Shown here: piece after piece, positions 47,741 to 61,459 of the stretch
Position numbering within the stretch: position 1 is the first letter of the stretch
Layout: every line of letters starts with the position of its first letter
Notes under the pieces: model-generated
Told to the model about the DNA's origin: nothing
Database searches by the model: none
What the model saw: the letters and a program-made list of their open reading frames with translations, nothing else
Translations under genes and position numbers: made by a program
Assembly (NCBI GenBank): GCA_003342895.1
Contig: PTFA01000017.1
Span: forward strand, 1,362,016 to 1,426,015
Source of the DNA: Casuarius casuarius
Lineage: Eukaryota > Chordata > Aves > Casuariiformes > Casuariidae
DNA length: 64,000 nucleotides
Reading direction: 5' to 3'

Positions 47741-50700
47741 AGAAAAACAGAAGCATCTCAGTTTAGACTCTCCTTTTGAAAATTTGCCTCTATTTACAGC
47801 TGTTAAATGCCTGTGTCTATGGACCTACTAGACTGCACAGCTTATATAACTCATGGGATTTTGATCAGGTCTGTAGCTAGGGTAAAAAGCCAAAACTGTC
47901 CATCTTCTCATTGTAATTCGAATGCATTATCTGGCCTTGAACTGCTCAATGCAGCTTCACCTCATGCAAACTAGGCATGGAGGGAGGGACAAGATTTTGA
48001 CAGAGATCAATAAAGTAGTTTGGACAGGGCATTACAGGGAGCGTCTGTCTGCTTTGGTACCTTACTCCAGTTTACCGACAGGGATAATGGGCTTTGAAAT
48101 CCTGCCAGCTCTGCCATCCTAGAGAAAAGGTCATTACTAGTTCAACTTGGAGTGCCTCTTGCTAATCCGCTGTTGCAACAGAAGTCTCAGGCAATTATTT
48201 CTGTCTGCTTCTTATGGTATTGTCAGCATGAAAAGTATATTCAAGTTATCTTGCAGTCCAGGTTAGAAGTAAACAATGGACAAACCAGTCTTCTTACCTG
48301 CACAGCTTTTTATGATCTCCCAGGAAATAACTCTTGCATTTTTCCCTGTGCATGGAACAAATGAATAGGAAGCATTCTGCCTGGAAATGAATTCATAGCA
48401 AAGGCCCAGGGAAAGCCAATATAAAGATCACAAATTCAGCAAAATTATTGCAGGAATGCAAAAGGTGTAACAAGGTAACACCTTTCAAAGCAACCTGACC
48501 AATGTAAAATTTAGAAAGGAGCTAAAATTGCTTTATGCAGAGAAGTGGTATTTATTTTGAGTATGATGAATATTTTTATTTGACTTATTCCGAATACGTG
48601 TTTTTATTTTATTTTTATGTCTCTTGACTGTTACCTATTAAGCAGCATTCTTCTAAGCCAGCTGTTTCCTAACAAACAGAACTCAGAATTCCCTGAATAA
48701 AAACTAGATAAAGCAAAACTCCATATTTCCTATAATGTCTCTTGGAAATGCTTTTCAGTGAGCATGACAGCATAATACTATTGGGAAAATTAACAACAGA
48801 AGAAGGAAAAATTAGGGGGTGGGGTAGATGAACAAGAGATATATTTCAGGTGAGATTTAGAGGCAGCAAATTAGGCAGGAAAAAGGAAAATCAGGAGGCC
48901 TTCCTTATCTAACAGAATGTGCAGAACAAAAAGGCTCTTGGAGCAATATTGTAAAGGCAATGAGAAGGAAGAGAATGAAGGCAAGTCCTACAAGAAGAGA
49001 AAAAGTAAATGAAGAAAAACATGGTCTAGCTCAGGTTTGGACTGTTGGGTCCAGATGCCCAGCTAGACTGGAAGATGCCATGTTACAAGTAACAAGCCAT
49101 ACGCTCCTCTCTCTGCAATACCCCTCTTTTCTCTCCCCTCTGTAATACCCTTCGTGCCCATGTCTCATGCATTCCCCCCTCTCAGACTGTCATAATCGCC
49201 ACTTCTTTGCAAACTCTGTGTCGTGCTGTCCCATTTTCCCTGTTCCTGGCTGCCTCGGAAACAGCAAGGCACACACATACCTGCAGCTGCAGCTCACCAG
49301 GCAGCCCATGTCTTCTGCGCTCTGCCTCATTCTCGCAGCATCATTTACAAGATGATGTGCTGCTCTTAGTTACATTTTTCTTCATTTCATTTCTTCATTC
49401 ACTTTCTTTAAAGCCATCAAGAAGCTAGTTAGCAAAATAAATTAGCCTTACTTTTATAGTTTTCCTAAAAATCCCTTTCTTCTCTCTGTCACCTGCTATG
49501 CATGGCCTTTTGCTAAGTACATACATGTTTTTATCAAGACGTCTCTGTGCTTCCTCAGTACATACATAAATTTGTCAAAATCTTTGTGCTTCCTCCCCAA
49601 ATCTCCTTGTTCTATTCTGATGTGTTATCTATCCCTTTCATGGCATTGTAATTGGAACGAGTTATCTGGGACACCCTATCTTTTCATTTCTCTTATGAAA
49701 AGCTTACAATGCTCTCAATCACTATAAAAATAATTATCCCTGCATTTATTGTCAGGGCAGTGTTAGGAGGCTCCAGAGAGGCTGGTCATTTAAACTCCTG
49801 CAAGCCCTGCTTCTCAGTGTTGTCACTGCAGAAAGCTTTTCTTCAAGGGAGAGTGTACATGGCTGAGTGCCAGAGAATTATACAATGTCTTTAAAATGTG
49901 AGGCACTGTGCTTGGGTTTGAATGGATTAGGACTTTGTGAGCTGAAAACTACCAGCTCTTTTCATGCTCTGGGGTAAAGGTGATTCAAAGGAATTGTGGA
50001 ACTGTCATAAATGTTCTGCTACCATTTTCCTGTTATGAGCTAGTGCTGAACTAGCTGTGGCAATGCTGTTGCTATCCCAACACTGGGTAGGCAAAGGATC
50101 ATAGCAGGAGACACACAATGCTGTAATACTCGAAGGCTATGGCAGCTCACTTAAGCCGAGGAAGTGGTGCAATTAGCTTAATTCAGAGGCATAATTGACC
50201 CAGCTCATGACTATTCCTAGGATAAAAAGAGAAAGAAAGATGATTTGGTGTCAGCTCTGTCTCAGCTACTGCAGTATTTCTGGATATCTTGTTTATATAT
50301 TTAATTAAGAATATTTAAAGGACAAATCTACAGGGTAATGAGCTTTTACAACTCCCACGGAAATTAAAAGCAGCTGCACATGATCGGTTCCTGAGGTTTT
50401 GAAAGAAATATATTCATGCCATAAAAAATACATTAGATGACCATTAAAGTTCTGAAACACACCAGTAAAAGCAAATACATTTATAATTAGGGCTGCCCTC
50501 CATTCATTAGGCACAGGCTGGCATCTCTTCACTACACAATCGATGCTTTGTTCTTATTTTTTATTTCCTTAATTTTTTGTTTGTATTCAGAGTTCTAGAC
50601 AAAAGGTACTTTAAGTAGGCAGGCTGCTATTACTGCTGACCACAGCCTATTGTCTAATCCTGAAAGCTTCTATTTTCCTACATGTCACACTGATCTAAAG

Positions 50701-53700
50701 GGAACTACTTATGTGAGTAAGGAGCATTTCTCCTCACCCTAACAAGTTTCTCTAGAATAGAGAGAATTGAGCCAGCAATTTCGTCTTCTCTATTTCACAA
50801 TTCACAACTGCAAAACTATTCCATGTCAAAGGCATGGTGATAGAAGATAGGACGAAGCCCTGTCATAAATGACTGATCACTTTGCAAGCTTTTGTTTATA
50901 TCAAATGATAAGTTATAAAAGTGTTGGCATTTCACCCCTAAAGATATGCTCCGTTCCATGTGACCTGAATTCAAGTAAAACTCATCATACTAAGGGAATT
51001 AAAGGATGATAATTAGATTCATGAGAGCACAGACTAGATAATTCGATTATTTCAGTGGGCACAGAGGTACTTCTTGTTGGCAAATATTCATCATATTGCA
51101 GACCTAGAAAAAGTACAAAGACTCAATGGTGGCGATATGAATATTTATGGGTATGAATAAATAGTGGTAAATAATGGTGGAACACAGCTGTTACACTGAC
51201 TGATGTCTGCCTGCAGACCTTGGATAGACTGATAGGACAAACTCGTTTGAACAACCATGTGTTTTAACACAGTCATAAACACTGAGCATGGAATCTGAGA
51301 CATACTCTTGGGACAGACAACTAGATCTTGGTATACATAGATACTACAAATATTTTATAAATCATGATATGTAATCAGCTAAATATGATTTTCCTTTTAT
51401 TGGAAAATAGGAACTTCTGTTACTGTGGCTAAGAGAGTGAATATAAACGTTAAGTTTAAGATCAGGGAAATTTCAGGCTCTTGTATCTGCACATCAAAAG
51501 GGCATTGACAGATGGGATAGGGCTCAGATGAAAGATTCAAGATGCAGAAAATACGTTGTCTTATATCTCCCAGTACAAGATGCATTTTCCAGGTTAGCTT
51601 GTTGTGAATGGTCTAAGAAGCTTCAGCAAGGAATTGGAAACTGTAGGAAATAATCATTCTGTAGGGTTCCCTCATTTCCCATCACAAGCAGTGAAGTATT
51701 GTGCCTCATGTCGAAGGCAGTGACTCAGGAGCATAGCCAAGAAGGCAGGTCATTCAGGAGTGGTTTTGGACTGCATAACATTTTAGCCAGTACTTCAGAA
51801 TTTACCACAGTGACAGCGCTGAGCTACCAGCTCTTTGAGTGAAAAACGAGGAGGAATCAAAACTACCACAGCCGGGCAGCTGTCACTAAAAAACATTGCT
51901 GCACCCAGCGAAGGAAAAGGTGGTCATTAAGGGCCGTTCACAACAGCATTTCTTCCTCAGATTGAAAAGCATCCAACAGAGACACAAGAGTGGAGGATAT
52001 AAACAGGGGAGAGACTGTGGAGTCAAGTAATACATCAGTGACAAAGGTGTTAGTGAGGGAGAGAGGAAGAACGGAGAAGTGAAATCATGAAGGATTTGCA
52101 AAGGCAATGAAAAAGCAGAAAGAAAATAAGAAGAGACGGGTTTAATCCAAAACAAGATCAGGAAGGATAACTGATAGCGTAGAAGAGCCGCACTGTTACA
52201 GTGTTATTAACACAGGCAAAAAGAGAAAGCTTGTGTAGGCAGTTAGAAATAAGGGACTCTGATGGAATCCATCATATTTCCTTATCTTCTGCCCCTGTCA
52301 GTTGTAATTAAGGGTTGGGAAGCGGTGAGGGGTTGAGGATCTTAGCCGTAGAGCAGATGTTCTTGGCTACCCTCACACTTCCTCTCCTCTTTCGGTCTCA
52401 GTTTATTCTTGTATTTCCTCTGCAAGTCTGGAACCTCGACTTGGTGTCTCCTACAGAGTTATACAATTCACCCATCTGGAAGAAGCCTGTTGTGCAGGCG
52501 AGGAAGAGATGATAGTTACTGCTTTGCAATTGAAATATATGTGAAAAAAGAGCAACTCAGACACTGTGGCTGTTTTGATTATTTTTACACATGCTTCCCC
52601 CTCCATTTCCTTGAAGAGAGCTGTCGAATAATTATACTCTTCTCTACCCAGGCACCTTTACAATTGCTCTGTAGCAGTGGTTCTAGCTCTGTTTTTCATG
52701 GAGTTTGATCTTTTTGACTGATTTTTTTCCTACCTCTCCTTTTATACTAATGAGGTTCTATTTGCAATACATATAAACTTCTTTATATGCATAGCAGTAT
52801 AAAAAAGGGGCTACAAGTAAGACATGGCTGAGGACACTTTTTCTGCTGTTGTTTATTGTCTTTTTTCCATCTATTTCTCCTAGCCCTCAAATCTGGTGCT
52901 ACATAATAACTTCCATTAGGCCAGAGATGTGGTAAATTCTTCCCTCCTTCACTGCACTCATGACAAGAACACCAGTTAACTAGCTTACATTCCTTTATCT
53001 TCTGGCTTCTCAGCTTTCTTCTTTCCTAAACCAATCCCTACATAGGTGAAACAATCATTTCATCCCTCCAGATGGCTCTGAGTCCAGAGTTATTAAAGGA
53101 AGCAAGCAATTACCCAACAACAATTACGATATCTCTTTTGTTTTCACCTCTTCTGCTCATTCCGTATACAAAGCTGTTGGAGAAAGACAGGGAGCCAGTA
53201 CTGGCTGCATAGGAGATTTTCTTTGGGAAGAAAGTGTTAGTGCTTTCCCACCTCCTGCAAGCAACAGCCTGCATTAGGCAGAGTAATAAGTAATAGGCAG
53301 AGGCAGCTGGGGTGTTTGGGAGAGAGAACCCAGGGCTGAACTGAGCTGCTTCTATGGCTGCACACAGAGAGGTTTCCTACTCTTTTCATCCAAGTAGTTC
53401 AGGTTCACTTTCTCAAATTATTTTTTATATATTCTTGGAAATAGCATTTGTTCCTTGGATTGCCAAGGGCATTGCTCTTACTTTGATCTGAATTTCAACA
53501 CATTCGGATTGGCATTTCTGGCTTTGAAATTAAGTCATTGTCTCACACTTGGCACTGAGCTTGGAGGAATATTTCCAAATTGTGGCTACACAATGCAGAA
53601 GGTATTATCCCAGGGGAATTTCAAATCCCAACAGTCTGGGTATTCAGCTGGCTTTCTTCTGGCTTTTTAATGTGCTTCAGAAGTTGACTAATATTAAATG

Positions 53701-55919
53701 AGGACGTGTTTCCTTGGCATACCACTTTTCTAGTGACAGCATAGTAGGCAAGGTAAGGCACAGACACTAATAATGTTATTAAATACATGTGCTTCTTTAT
53801 TCCTACCCCAGCATATACAAAGTTGATCATTTTTGTACCAAATCTACATCAACAGCAAGATTAGCAATCTTTAGCTTTTTGTATTAGCTGACAGTCACTT
53901 TCCATGGAGCCTAATTACCTAAAAGAGAAGGCCATGCTCTTATCAGTGTAGTTAGTAACAGTAATTTTGATTTATTTGCACTGAAAGGTGAGACTTGATT
54001 AAGCTATGTTATTTTGAAGATCCAAAAATATTCATATACTTTCTGTTAAAATTCTGACTTCAGTTTTGATTTCAAGTATAAATGCAGCACAATCACACTG
54101 GATACTCCAGTATGCTAGCAACCAGTCTATTTATCATTTTGAATCTAGCTTGTTGAACCTTACTCCTTCAGCCATAGATCTTTTCAAGCTGTTCAAAATA
54201 GGAAAGCAAATCTCCTGAGACTGAGCATCTGCCATGGAAGACAAAATGTAGTAAAGGAAACAGTACATGAATGTATGCATATGTGATGTGATGGCTGCTG
54301 TCTTTGGTGAGATGAGCAGAGGTGAAATGAAACAGGAGGAAGAAGAATTTAAAAGCCATCAGAAGCAATATACCTGGAATACAAATACTTCACTGAACTA
54401 CTTCAGCTGTACAATAAGGAATCCATAGCCCAAAGGACTGTTCAGATTTATAAGCATACAACTTGCAGTACGTAAATATCTCACATCAGAGATGCACTAT
54501 GACAGATCTCTGATTTCTTAAATATATATACAATCTCAACATTCTACTACACTGAACAATTTAAGAGCATACAAGAGCATGCCTACCATATATGTATTCT
54601 GAGAAAGATGAATTCTCCCTTCACTTTAATGTTTTTGTTAGAAGTGGATAAGTGTAGGACAAAAAATAACAAAGCTATGAGAAGCAAATCACTGTCTTTG
54701 CGACAAAGAGGTCTAATGACAAATATACTCTGAGCTGGACATAACAGAACAGACAGAAAGTAAAACCTATTGCCAAATGTAAGCAGCAATAGTATGAGAT
54801 GACTCTCTTCCAGAAGATGAAGCATATTTTTCAAGTGGCTCATTTGAGCAGGAAAGCTGCAATGTCCCTTGTGCAATGTCAGTAGCATCTAAAGAAATGC
54901 AGATTTAAATGCATGCCCTAAGCAAATACCAAGCAAAGAGGGCTACAAGCCATGTGAGCTTCCAATATAAAGGCATTTTACATCAAAATGTCACTCTACT
55001 CTTTACATAGCAGCTGTGTGCTCTTCTTTAGTGACCGATTCTATCTATCTGTGAAGACTTGAACTATGTCCAAGAATCTTTTCTAGTAATCCCCAGCTTG
55101 CTACAGAATTTCAGTACTACAACAAGCGTTTTTAAGGGTATTTCCATACAAATATTTTTTCTGTTTCAACATACAATTTCTGCCAGGGTCAGCTTTTTGT
55201 ATCATTACAAACTGACATGGATTTAGTTAAGACAAAAGTTTTCTGATCATTTTCTGAGCAGTTACTCACTGACTGAGATCATTTTTCAGATGGTCATTTT
55301 ATAATAGTTCTCCTCCCAAATAGCGTTGGCACAGTATAACAACTTGTTTATAGCAAACAAGCTTACTTCTGTCCTACTAAAGCAGTGAATTTGTCAGTGA
55401 CCAGTTCCATATGAAGGTTTGTCTTGAAGCCAGAAAGAATAGACATTGGAGCTAAAGTAACAGGATGGGGGTGGGGGGGCTTAAATTTACAGCTTATGCA
55501 GTCACTCAAACTTGGTCATCATTGCTGAGCAAAAAATATTAATTAGGTCCCTGTGGGAACTAGCTACCAGACGCTTGTGCAAACTCGCAGGCACCACTTA
55601 AATGCCTTCAGCACACTACTTAACGTTATCAAACATTAAAGAAAATATTCAAAGAGAGAAATAAACAGTACCCTGGCTTATGTCAGGAGCCAACACACTT
55701 CCTACTACCAGCTTTTCAGCTGATCTTCTGCCTCGAGGCACATTTAACTCAACATGCAGGGCAGAACGTTACTTTACACTATTACATGAAGCTACATATA
55801 CCCAAAAGTCAAAAAGGACATTGCAGCAAGTTAGAAACACTATACTAACTGTAATAAAAAGGCCACTAAGGAAAGCTGTTGGCCCCCTGAATCTGTCTCC
55901 TGATGGGGGTTTGTAAACC
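47741..55919. other. Noncoding DNA; candidate conserved blocks at 50.17-50.55 and 53.88-54.01 kb
   Basis: No supported gene. Two stretches combine repeat-free sequence with dense homeodomain-like words (CAATTAG, TAATTGA, TTAATTAAG, CTAATTACC) and E-box-like words, a texture seen in conserved enhancers. Without alignment this remains an impression. A G-rich tract lies at about 55465-55479. Confidence 0.3.
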
Positions 55920-56320
55920 ACAGCCTCAGTAGGATGGGAAGGTATAGCCTAGGCGGCAGAGGCGTAAGCACCCTGCGGGAAGGCTGAGGACAGACAACTC
56001 CTGGCCGCTGACTGGGGCTACAGGAGCAAGCACATGCTCGGGGCAGAGCTGTGGAGAGGACTTGGGCAGGCGCCACGGCCTGTGGCCAAGGCCGCCATCG
56101 CTGAGGCCGTGGGTGAAGGAGTGCCAGAGGTCCATGGAGAGCTGACAGACGTCACACGGGGAGGCCAGGGCTCGAGGCATCTGATAATTGCCAGAGAAAG
56201 GGTGTGAGATGTGGTGGCACATGCACACCAAGGTGAACAGTGTTGCTTTCCACCTCGTGGGCATGCTCGGGCCAATGTGCAAACAAAATCCGTGCAGCAT
56301 GAGTCCTACCAACTCCATTT
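55920..56320 (-). other. GC-rich block with an unrecognised 130-aa open frame
   Basis: Composition rises sharply here and CpG is frequent (about 17 by hand count), though less so than at 28.6 kb. On the minus strand an ATG frame of 130 codons (56318-55926) runs through it, with Cys/His-containing segments (CMCHHISHPF, SPCDVCQLSMDLWHS) and a proline-rich C-terminal half. A second minus frame of 85 codons overlaps. I recognise no family. It could be a decayed retrocopy, a noncoding exon, a small CpG-enriched regulatory site, or chance openness from GC content. Confidence 0.3.
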
Positions 56321-59300
56321 AAGACTCGCTCTGTACACCAGCATTAACATGCAGCAAAAAAATACAGTCGTGAAGATCTGTTTAATCTAGCTCTCATGGT
56401 TGGTTTTGCTTGTTCTGTTTTTTCTTTTTCCAGCAAGATGATTTCACAACAAGAAAATTGAAATTCCATAGTGAGAAATGTAAGAAATGTGATTGAAGCC
56501 AGATGAAGCATCTGAGCTCAGTTCTATTACCCAGACTGTCTATAACCTCTATTCTTTTTACTAGATGGATTAGGAGGTCCATAGAGAATGTATAAATTCA
56601 AATGAGTCAGGAGAAAATTGGAATATTCAAGTGTTCAGTACATCTTCAATTGCTGTCACAAGTATCTCATATCTCCCATTGCTTTCCTGCAAAATGTAAG
56701 CAGCCTGCATACAAAAATGGCAAGTTTGTTTAGCTAATCTGGAAAATTATTCAGAGGTGTGGTAGAATACTCAATATACTGAAGTAATAATTGCATCTAT
56801 GTTTACTGATGCTTATTATTTAAAGCATTTTCTGAAAAAGCAAGCTGCTGTCAACTATTACTGCACAACCAGCTTAGAGAACAGCAGTCTTAAAACAAAA
56901 TTTTCTGTCCACACAGATTATGCAGCTGTTGTAAAAGAAAGTAATAGATGTGGCAAGTGGCCAATTGGAAGTGGCATACCAGTAGGAAAAACTATTCACA
57001 TTCCAGAGGAGAAGAAATCTGATCATCTCCTGCTTAGCATTAATTTTGAGCAAGACAAAACACTCTACTGCACCGAATGGTAATTACTAGTAATATCAAC
57101 AACCGTCTTTAAAAAAACACTTCCAGAAAATAAGAAAAGCTTTTGCAAGAAAAAAAAGAAGGATGGAGATAACCAAGCCAAAATCATATCTGGCTCTTAA
57201 TATTTGCACTGTGATGTCACTTTGTCAGCATTACACCAAAGTTATGAGGTTTCACCCTGGCCCTGTTAAGTTCCCTTTGGGCTTCCTTCCCTCCCTCCAC
57301 TACTATACTCAAGAGTGACACCCTACTATCCACCCACTTGGAACTGGAATATCAGAGCATCACACCCATTTACCAGCTGTGCTACCTTCGACGTGTCCAA
57401 ATGGGCTTGACCTCCTACAAACAAGTCCTCTGGAGCCTGTGATCGTATTGATATTGCAGTGACTAGAGGGAAGCCTCTTCAGAACATATGATGTATTTGT
57501 CTCTGGCAATAAAACAGAGAGCAGAAAGGTTCAAATAACAAGGCTTCTGCACTTCTATGTTACCTAACTCCAGATTTTCCTCTAATTCTGTCCGACTCTA
57601 TGTATAAAATTACATTTTAAGATTTACATCCCTCTCCATTAAGTTTAGGAGAGAAAGCCTGTGTCATTTTCAAGACAGGCTGAACATCACGTCTTCAATT
57701 CATTTCCGAATGTCTTTGTTCCCACCTGATCATGACCTGTGGTTAGGACCAGGGTTTCTGCACATGATGAAGTTAATCTGTGTATCTCACCATTGTAGAG
57801 TACAGGGAATACCTTATCAGCAGTCTTCATTTAACATCAGGTAATTGAATTAGAGATATTGCCAGACTGCTGGATACCCAGTAAGAGCTTCCAGAAGAAT
57901 TAACCCTACAGTTCCACAACAACTGCCAAATCTGTGGCCTCTCAGAAGTTATCTAAAAGTTCACATTTGTCAATTACTGCTTATCTATAAAGTATTCACA
58001 GTATTAGTAGAAATCTCCAGGTTCTTCATATTGGTATGTGATAAAGTTCCAGTAATAAAACCTTTCAATTTATCACCCGGATGTCACATTTAGAGTAGTA
58101 GATAATGCCATGACTATTCTGTGGCTCTCTCCTCCTCTTTGCCAGCTTCCTCTGCTCATAGTCGCTGATAGAGCAAAGTACATTCTTTCACTCAGAGCTT
58201 TCTGTTTGCTTTGTGGATTTTGGAGATACCTCAGTAGTTTCATACAGTTTACTCCAGCTTTCCTCTTGTAAGTCAACACACATATGTAACTCAGCAGATA
58301 ATAAAAGAGGTCCAAGAGGAGACCCAGTAGATTTTGCATGATTTTTCACCCAGAATCCCCAGTATTTCGAGCATCTCTATCACCTACAGGTCAACTACTG
58401 ACCTCAATTTACAGTAGCATGTATTATCACTAAAAGAATATGTATGCCTCAAGATGCACCAGATCTACAGCCTAACTAATTTGTTCCAGCCACAGATGTT
58501 ATTTTTTGCTGTGATGTTTTTCGCACATAGCTTACAGAAAGATTGGTTGGTGGCAAAGGCCAAAAATGCACATGCGACTTCTTACTCCTAAAATGTGATG
58601 GATTTCTTGATGACCTTTTGTTCACTAAAAACTGAAAACCCTGCATTGGAGGACTGTTGTCCATAGGGGAGAGAACACAAAAAGGGAGCCGGTAGACATT
58701 TTCATCAGACTATATGAAGATTGAGTCACTTGGTTCTCTGTAATATTTAATTGCTTATCAGAATTCCTAAACCATTTTTTCTCTTTACTTAGCTAATTTC
58801 AAAAAACCTTGGCTGAAGAGGCAATCCTAGTGTGGGGGGAGGAGAGGTGGATCATCAGAACAAAAGAGGAGTTGTCCCCGTGACTGCGGAAAAAGGTTCA
58901 CGATGACCAAGTGGTTGAATAAATGGAAAGAGGCAGGAAATGAAGGTGCTTCAAGTCAATACACATGTACCAAAGAATGAGTGGGCATTACTCATATAGG
59001 TATGAATAACACATTTTGATGTCTGTGCCATTTCACATTAGCCCAAGATGTTTCACATACACTCATGATTATGGAAATAGAAACAGATCGTGAGTCAGAG
59101 AAAAAGTTGAGTCAGAATGAATATGTGAAGTGAGTAGAAAGGAATGATCATGGCNGTTAACTTTGCCTGTGAAAGGTAGTAAGGCAAGACCAGGCAAAGA
59201 ACCCAAGCTAAGGGAGACCNAAAGGGTAACTGAATAAAATTACCAAGATGTGTTGACAGCTAAAATGACAGGTATTTCTATTATCCTTAGCAGCTACATC

Positions 59301-61056
59301 TGGATTTTATAGAAGCTCACATGACAGTTTATGGAAATCTTTTGGGCACTCTTTGTTGACATTAATTGCCTCTACACTTGTGTGCATTAACTAAGAGGTA
59401 TTTGTACCTTGACTGAACAAGGTAAAATATAAATGCTTCCCTGTGACTATGTAGGATGTCAATAGTAATGACTGTATATATGAATGTATATGTGTACATA
59501 GTAATAGATTGTATATATGAAGAAGTCAAGGATGTTTGACTTCTTGATATCTGACTTTTTTCACGGTGTTGAAACAACAAGAACACAGAAGTCATAGTGG
59601 CAACATGGCAAATGAGCCGGAGATCTAGAGAAATACCTAAAAATTGTAACCTTCTGTAGAAAAACGGTATTAGAGAAATCATATTTCCTTATAAGATGTT
59701 CAGAGTCTTCTGGTTTGGCTGGTCCATGGAAACCATGACACTGGAGTATGTAGAGTATTTTAGTGTTTGCATTTCTGATAAAATTAAAGTTTCTTTAAGG
59801 GACAGAGAAATGTTAACGAGATGTCAGTTTTACCAAATCATACTTCATTTAGTGTTTTGAATAAGAGTTTGGGTCAGTAATTCTGTTAACAAAGAAGTTT
59901 GCCTCCCAACATGAATCTAACATATAATAGATCAAAATAAATAATTTAAAGCTCTTAAAGTGAAAGAAGAACTATGTATGTCCTAAGGAAATTGTGTTGT
60001 GCACACATACCTCTGAGCTTCAATAATTCTGTGTGCTATGAAAAAGTCACCCTACAATGTTTTATTTTTCGTTAACCTGCTTTTAGAAAGTAATTTTATG
60101 AGCCCATATGTGTTATAAAGTATCTGTAAGTTTGGAATATGTTATAAAATTCAGAGCAGCTCAGATCAGATGAATTGGTTAAAGATACCCTCTTTACAGA
60201 TGGGCAAAATTTGCAAAGACAGGTAATCTCTTTATTAGATCAATTTGCACCACTGGGAAAACAAACGAACCTACAGGCACAGAAGTATGTTTTTAGCTGT
60301 GAAATAGCAGAAGCAACTTTCAAAGCTAAACACAAAAAATAAATCTCTGAGGTTTACTTGACTGTTAAATAGTGAGACCATCTGAGAAACAATGATGCAG
60401 GTATTAGAGGAGCTATGGTAGGACATGAGCACAGAGAGAGGTGATATATCTCCTGTCGGTCAGAAAGAAAGAAAAGCAGTTATAATCTGATGAAGCTCAT
60501 CATGACTATTACTACTCTACAAAGGAAGGCAATAGCTTTTTTCCAACATTTCCACCCTTACAAAGAAGAAAATGCCAACAATGTGGAACTGAAAGCCTGT
60601 CAAAGTTCAGCCACATTTTGCTGACCCAGAAAAGATGACAAATTGAATTTTTTATTGCTTTTTGAACCNGAGTCCTCAAAGGAGTTTATTTTTAATTTCA
60701 CTAGCCAAGTCTATCCCACACTCCACCTATCCATTTTTGCATAGTTACACTATAATACTGAAGAAGGTCTTGACCCTGCAGATGTGTATATCTCTAAGCA
60801 TAAGAACAGTCCCACTAACATCACTGGATAAATGATATGGTAACATTTTAGCATGTGCATACAGGTTTGTGAATTTGAAATTGTGTACAAATTTAAAGCA
60901 TATCTTTACAAGCAAGTTTACAAGCAAATTTACAACTTTTTTTTTTCAAAGCAACTGAAAAAAGTTTAAGAGTTAATTTTACATAAAAGCACATTAGAAG
61001 CTAAAAGGCCAATTTTCTTCATGATTGTAATACAAAATTCTCTCTCCACATCACAG
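56321..61056. other. AT-rich noncoding DNA, nothing recognised
   Basis: Open frames (such as plus 56799-57083) lack domains. TA/TGTA-rich low complexity lies at about 59470-59520. Unresolved bases are at 59155, 59220 and 60669. Confidence 0.4.
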
Positions 61057-61459
61057 GCCCTGCTACCTCAACTGATGCTAACTGAAGAGCTTGTTGACAA
61101 CACCAGCAGAGAAGCCATGGACTGCATTGACAAGAACATACTGTCTGATCTTGAAATGGCTCCTTCAGCTGGTGTGCTGAAAGTGCAAATGGCTCTGTGT
61201 GGACAAATCCAGACACTCTCCACTAAAGATACAGCAGTTTCAGCTTGGGAAATCTGTGATTTCTGCCACGAGAAATCCAGCAAACCTTCCAAGGCCAGGA
61301 GCCTGGCAGAGGGCTGCTCCACCAGTGTTTTGAGTCTGGCTGCCCAACGCTACTGAACATAAACTGCTCTGCACAGTAATCACTCCCAGTTGGCTCCCGG
61401 AAGAGGCTCTCAAACAGCTCCTCAGCCAAAAACAACAACAATAATCAAACTATATTAAA
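61057..61459 (+). other. Weak candidate terminal exon
   Basis: A pyrimidine-rich tract ends in CACAG at 61056, a fair splice acceptor. From there a frame of 99 codons stays open to TGA at 61354-61356, and an ATTAAA polyadenylation signal follows at 61454-61459. The predicted peptide (ALLPQLMLTEELVDN..., with a CDFCHEKSSK segment) has balanced composition but no family I recognise. Minus-strand frames are also open here, so the openness may be compositional. No upstream exon was found. Confidence 0.22.
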
